NCBI RefSeq assembly: GCF_020741395.1
Contig: NZ_DYZA01000090.1
Span: 1 to 22,136 of the forward strand
Origin: Mailhella massiliensis
Lineage (GTDB): Bacteria; Desulfobacterota; Desulfovibrionia; Desulfovibrionales; Desulfovibrionaceae
Reading direction: 5' to 3'
Length of the DNA: 22,136 nt
Shown: in pieces, positions 21,888 to 22,136 of the stretch
Layout: every line of letters starts with the position of its first letter
How positions within the stretch are numbered: position 1 is the first letter of the stretch
Made by a program: the position numbers and the translations under genes
Notes under the pieces: model-generated
Told to the model about the DNA's origin: nothing
The model's database searches: none
What the model saw: the letters and a program-made list of their open reading frames with translations, nothing else

Positions 21888-22136
21888 GGAAACCTCGAAA
21901 ATGGGCAGGCTTTTGTAGGAAGGAGATTGCAAGAAACGTGCCAGAAAAAAAACGGGGGATGCCGTACGCCTGAAGGAGGGGGAAGCGGCTTGGGTGATAA
22001 GATAACATACTGAACTTATAAAGAATACTGTATCATATCAGAAAGCGGACAGGTGGGGAAGAGGCTTCTTTTGCAGATCTTTTGCAGCACTTTTACCAAG
22101 GAATTTTCTTTTTTTGTGCAAAAAAGCAACAAAACG
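21888..22136. other. AT-rich region upstream of DUF4037, no gene seen
   Basis: No credible coding frame is present. It should contain the DUF4037 promoter on the minus strand, but no clear -35/-10 pair was found. An imperfect inverted repeat (21996-22010 with 22026-22039, GATA-rich, 11 of 14 bases matching) and two copies of TCTTTTGCAG in tandem (22068-22088) are visible. TTTTTTG and CAAAAAA form a short stem near the window edge. Confidence 0.4.

Noticed and set aside
1..22136. CRISPR arrays, tRNA or rRNA genes, prophage genes
   Set aside because: No regularly spaced repeats, no T-loop-like GGTTCRANYCC segments in the gaps and no phage structural genes were seen.

Overview
The window is about 22.1 kb of GC-rich, gene-dense bacterial chromosome. 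A glycyl radical enzyme with its activase, a predicted selenocysteine protein, an endonuclease Q-like repair fusion and DUF134/HMA2-type genes together suggest an anaerobic deltaproteobacterium of the Desulfovibrio/Bilophila/Mailhella kind. That placement is inferred from gene content; there is no rRNA or tRNA gene here to confirm it.

Positions 1-3344 (plus strand): the 3' end of a glycyl radical enzyme gene, its radical SAM activating enzyme, then a tandem pair of small HesB/IscA-like proteins. The first of the pair has an in-frame TGA exactly where the second has its conserved Cys, followed by a SECIS-like hairpin, so it is read here as a selenoprotein of 99 residues. A DUF169 gene follows after a terminator.

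Positions 3366-9000: a convergent terminator, a 1078-residue minus-strand fusion of an endonuclease Q-like PHP nuclease to a UvrD/Rep helicase ending in a beta-clamp-binding-like pentapeptide (QLSLF), a TrmN6-like tRNA methyltransferase (plus) and an RsmF-like rRNA m5C methyltransferase (minus).

Positions 9021-16238: a secreted TolB-N/FG-GAP protein and a DUF1844 protein, argC, a 480-base gap with structured sequence but no credible gene, then fba and surE on the minus strand, and an overlapping YhaM-like exonuclease/tmk pair on the plus strand.

Positions 16300-18540: a decayed IS200-type element whose transposase is frameshifted and has lost one HUH histidine, then a minus-strand island of DUF134 regulator, HMA2-like protein and a small Arg/Gly-rich ORF. 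Two copies of one AT-rich palindrome sit in front of DUF134 and of the small ORF, suggesting one shared regulator.

Positions 18537-22136 (minus strand): a four-gene run of DUF4037 (nucleotidyltransferase-like), TPR protein, DUF4125 and an amidohydrolase-fold protein that has lost most expected metal ligands. The first three are tightly packed; the fourth is preceded by a terminator-like hairpin directly against its ribosome binding site.

The strongest candidates for something new are the Sec/Cys HesB pair beside a glycyl radical system, the EndoQ-UvrD fusion with a clamp motif, the DUF134 operator pair, and the DUF4037-TPR-DUF4125-amidohydrolase set.
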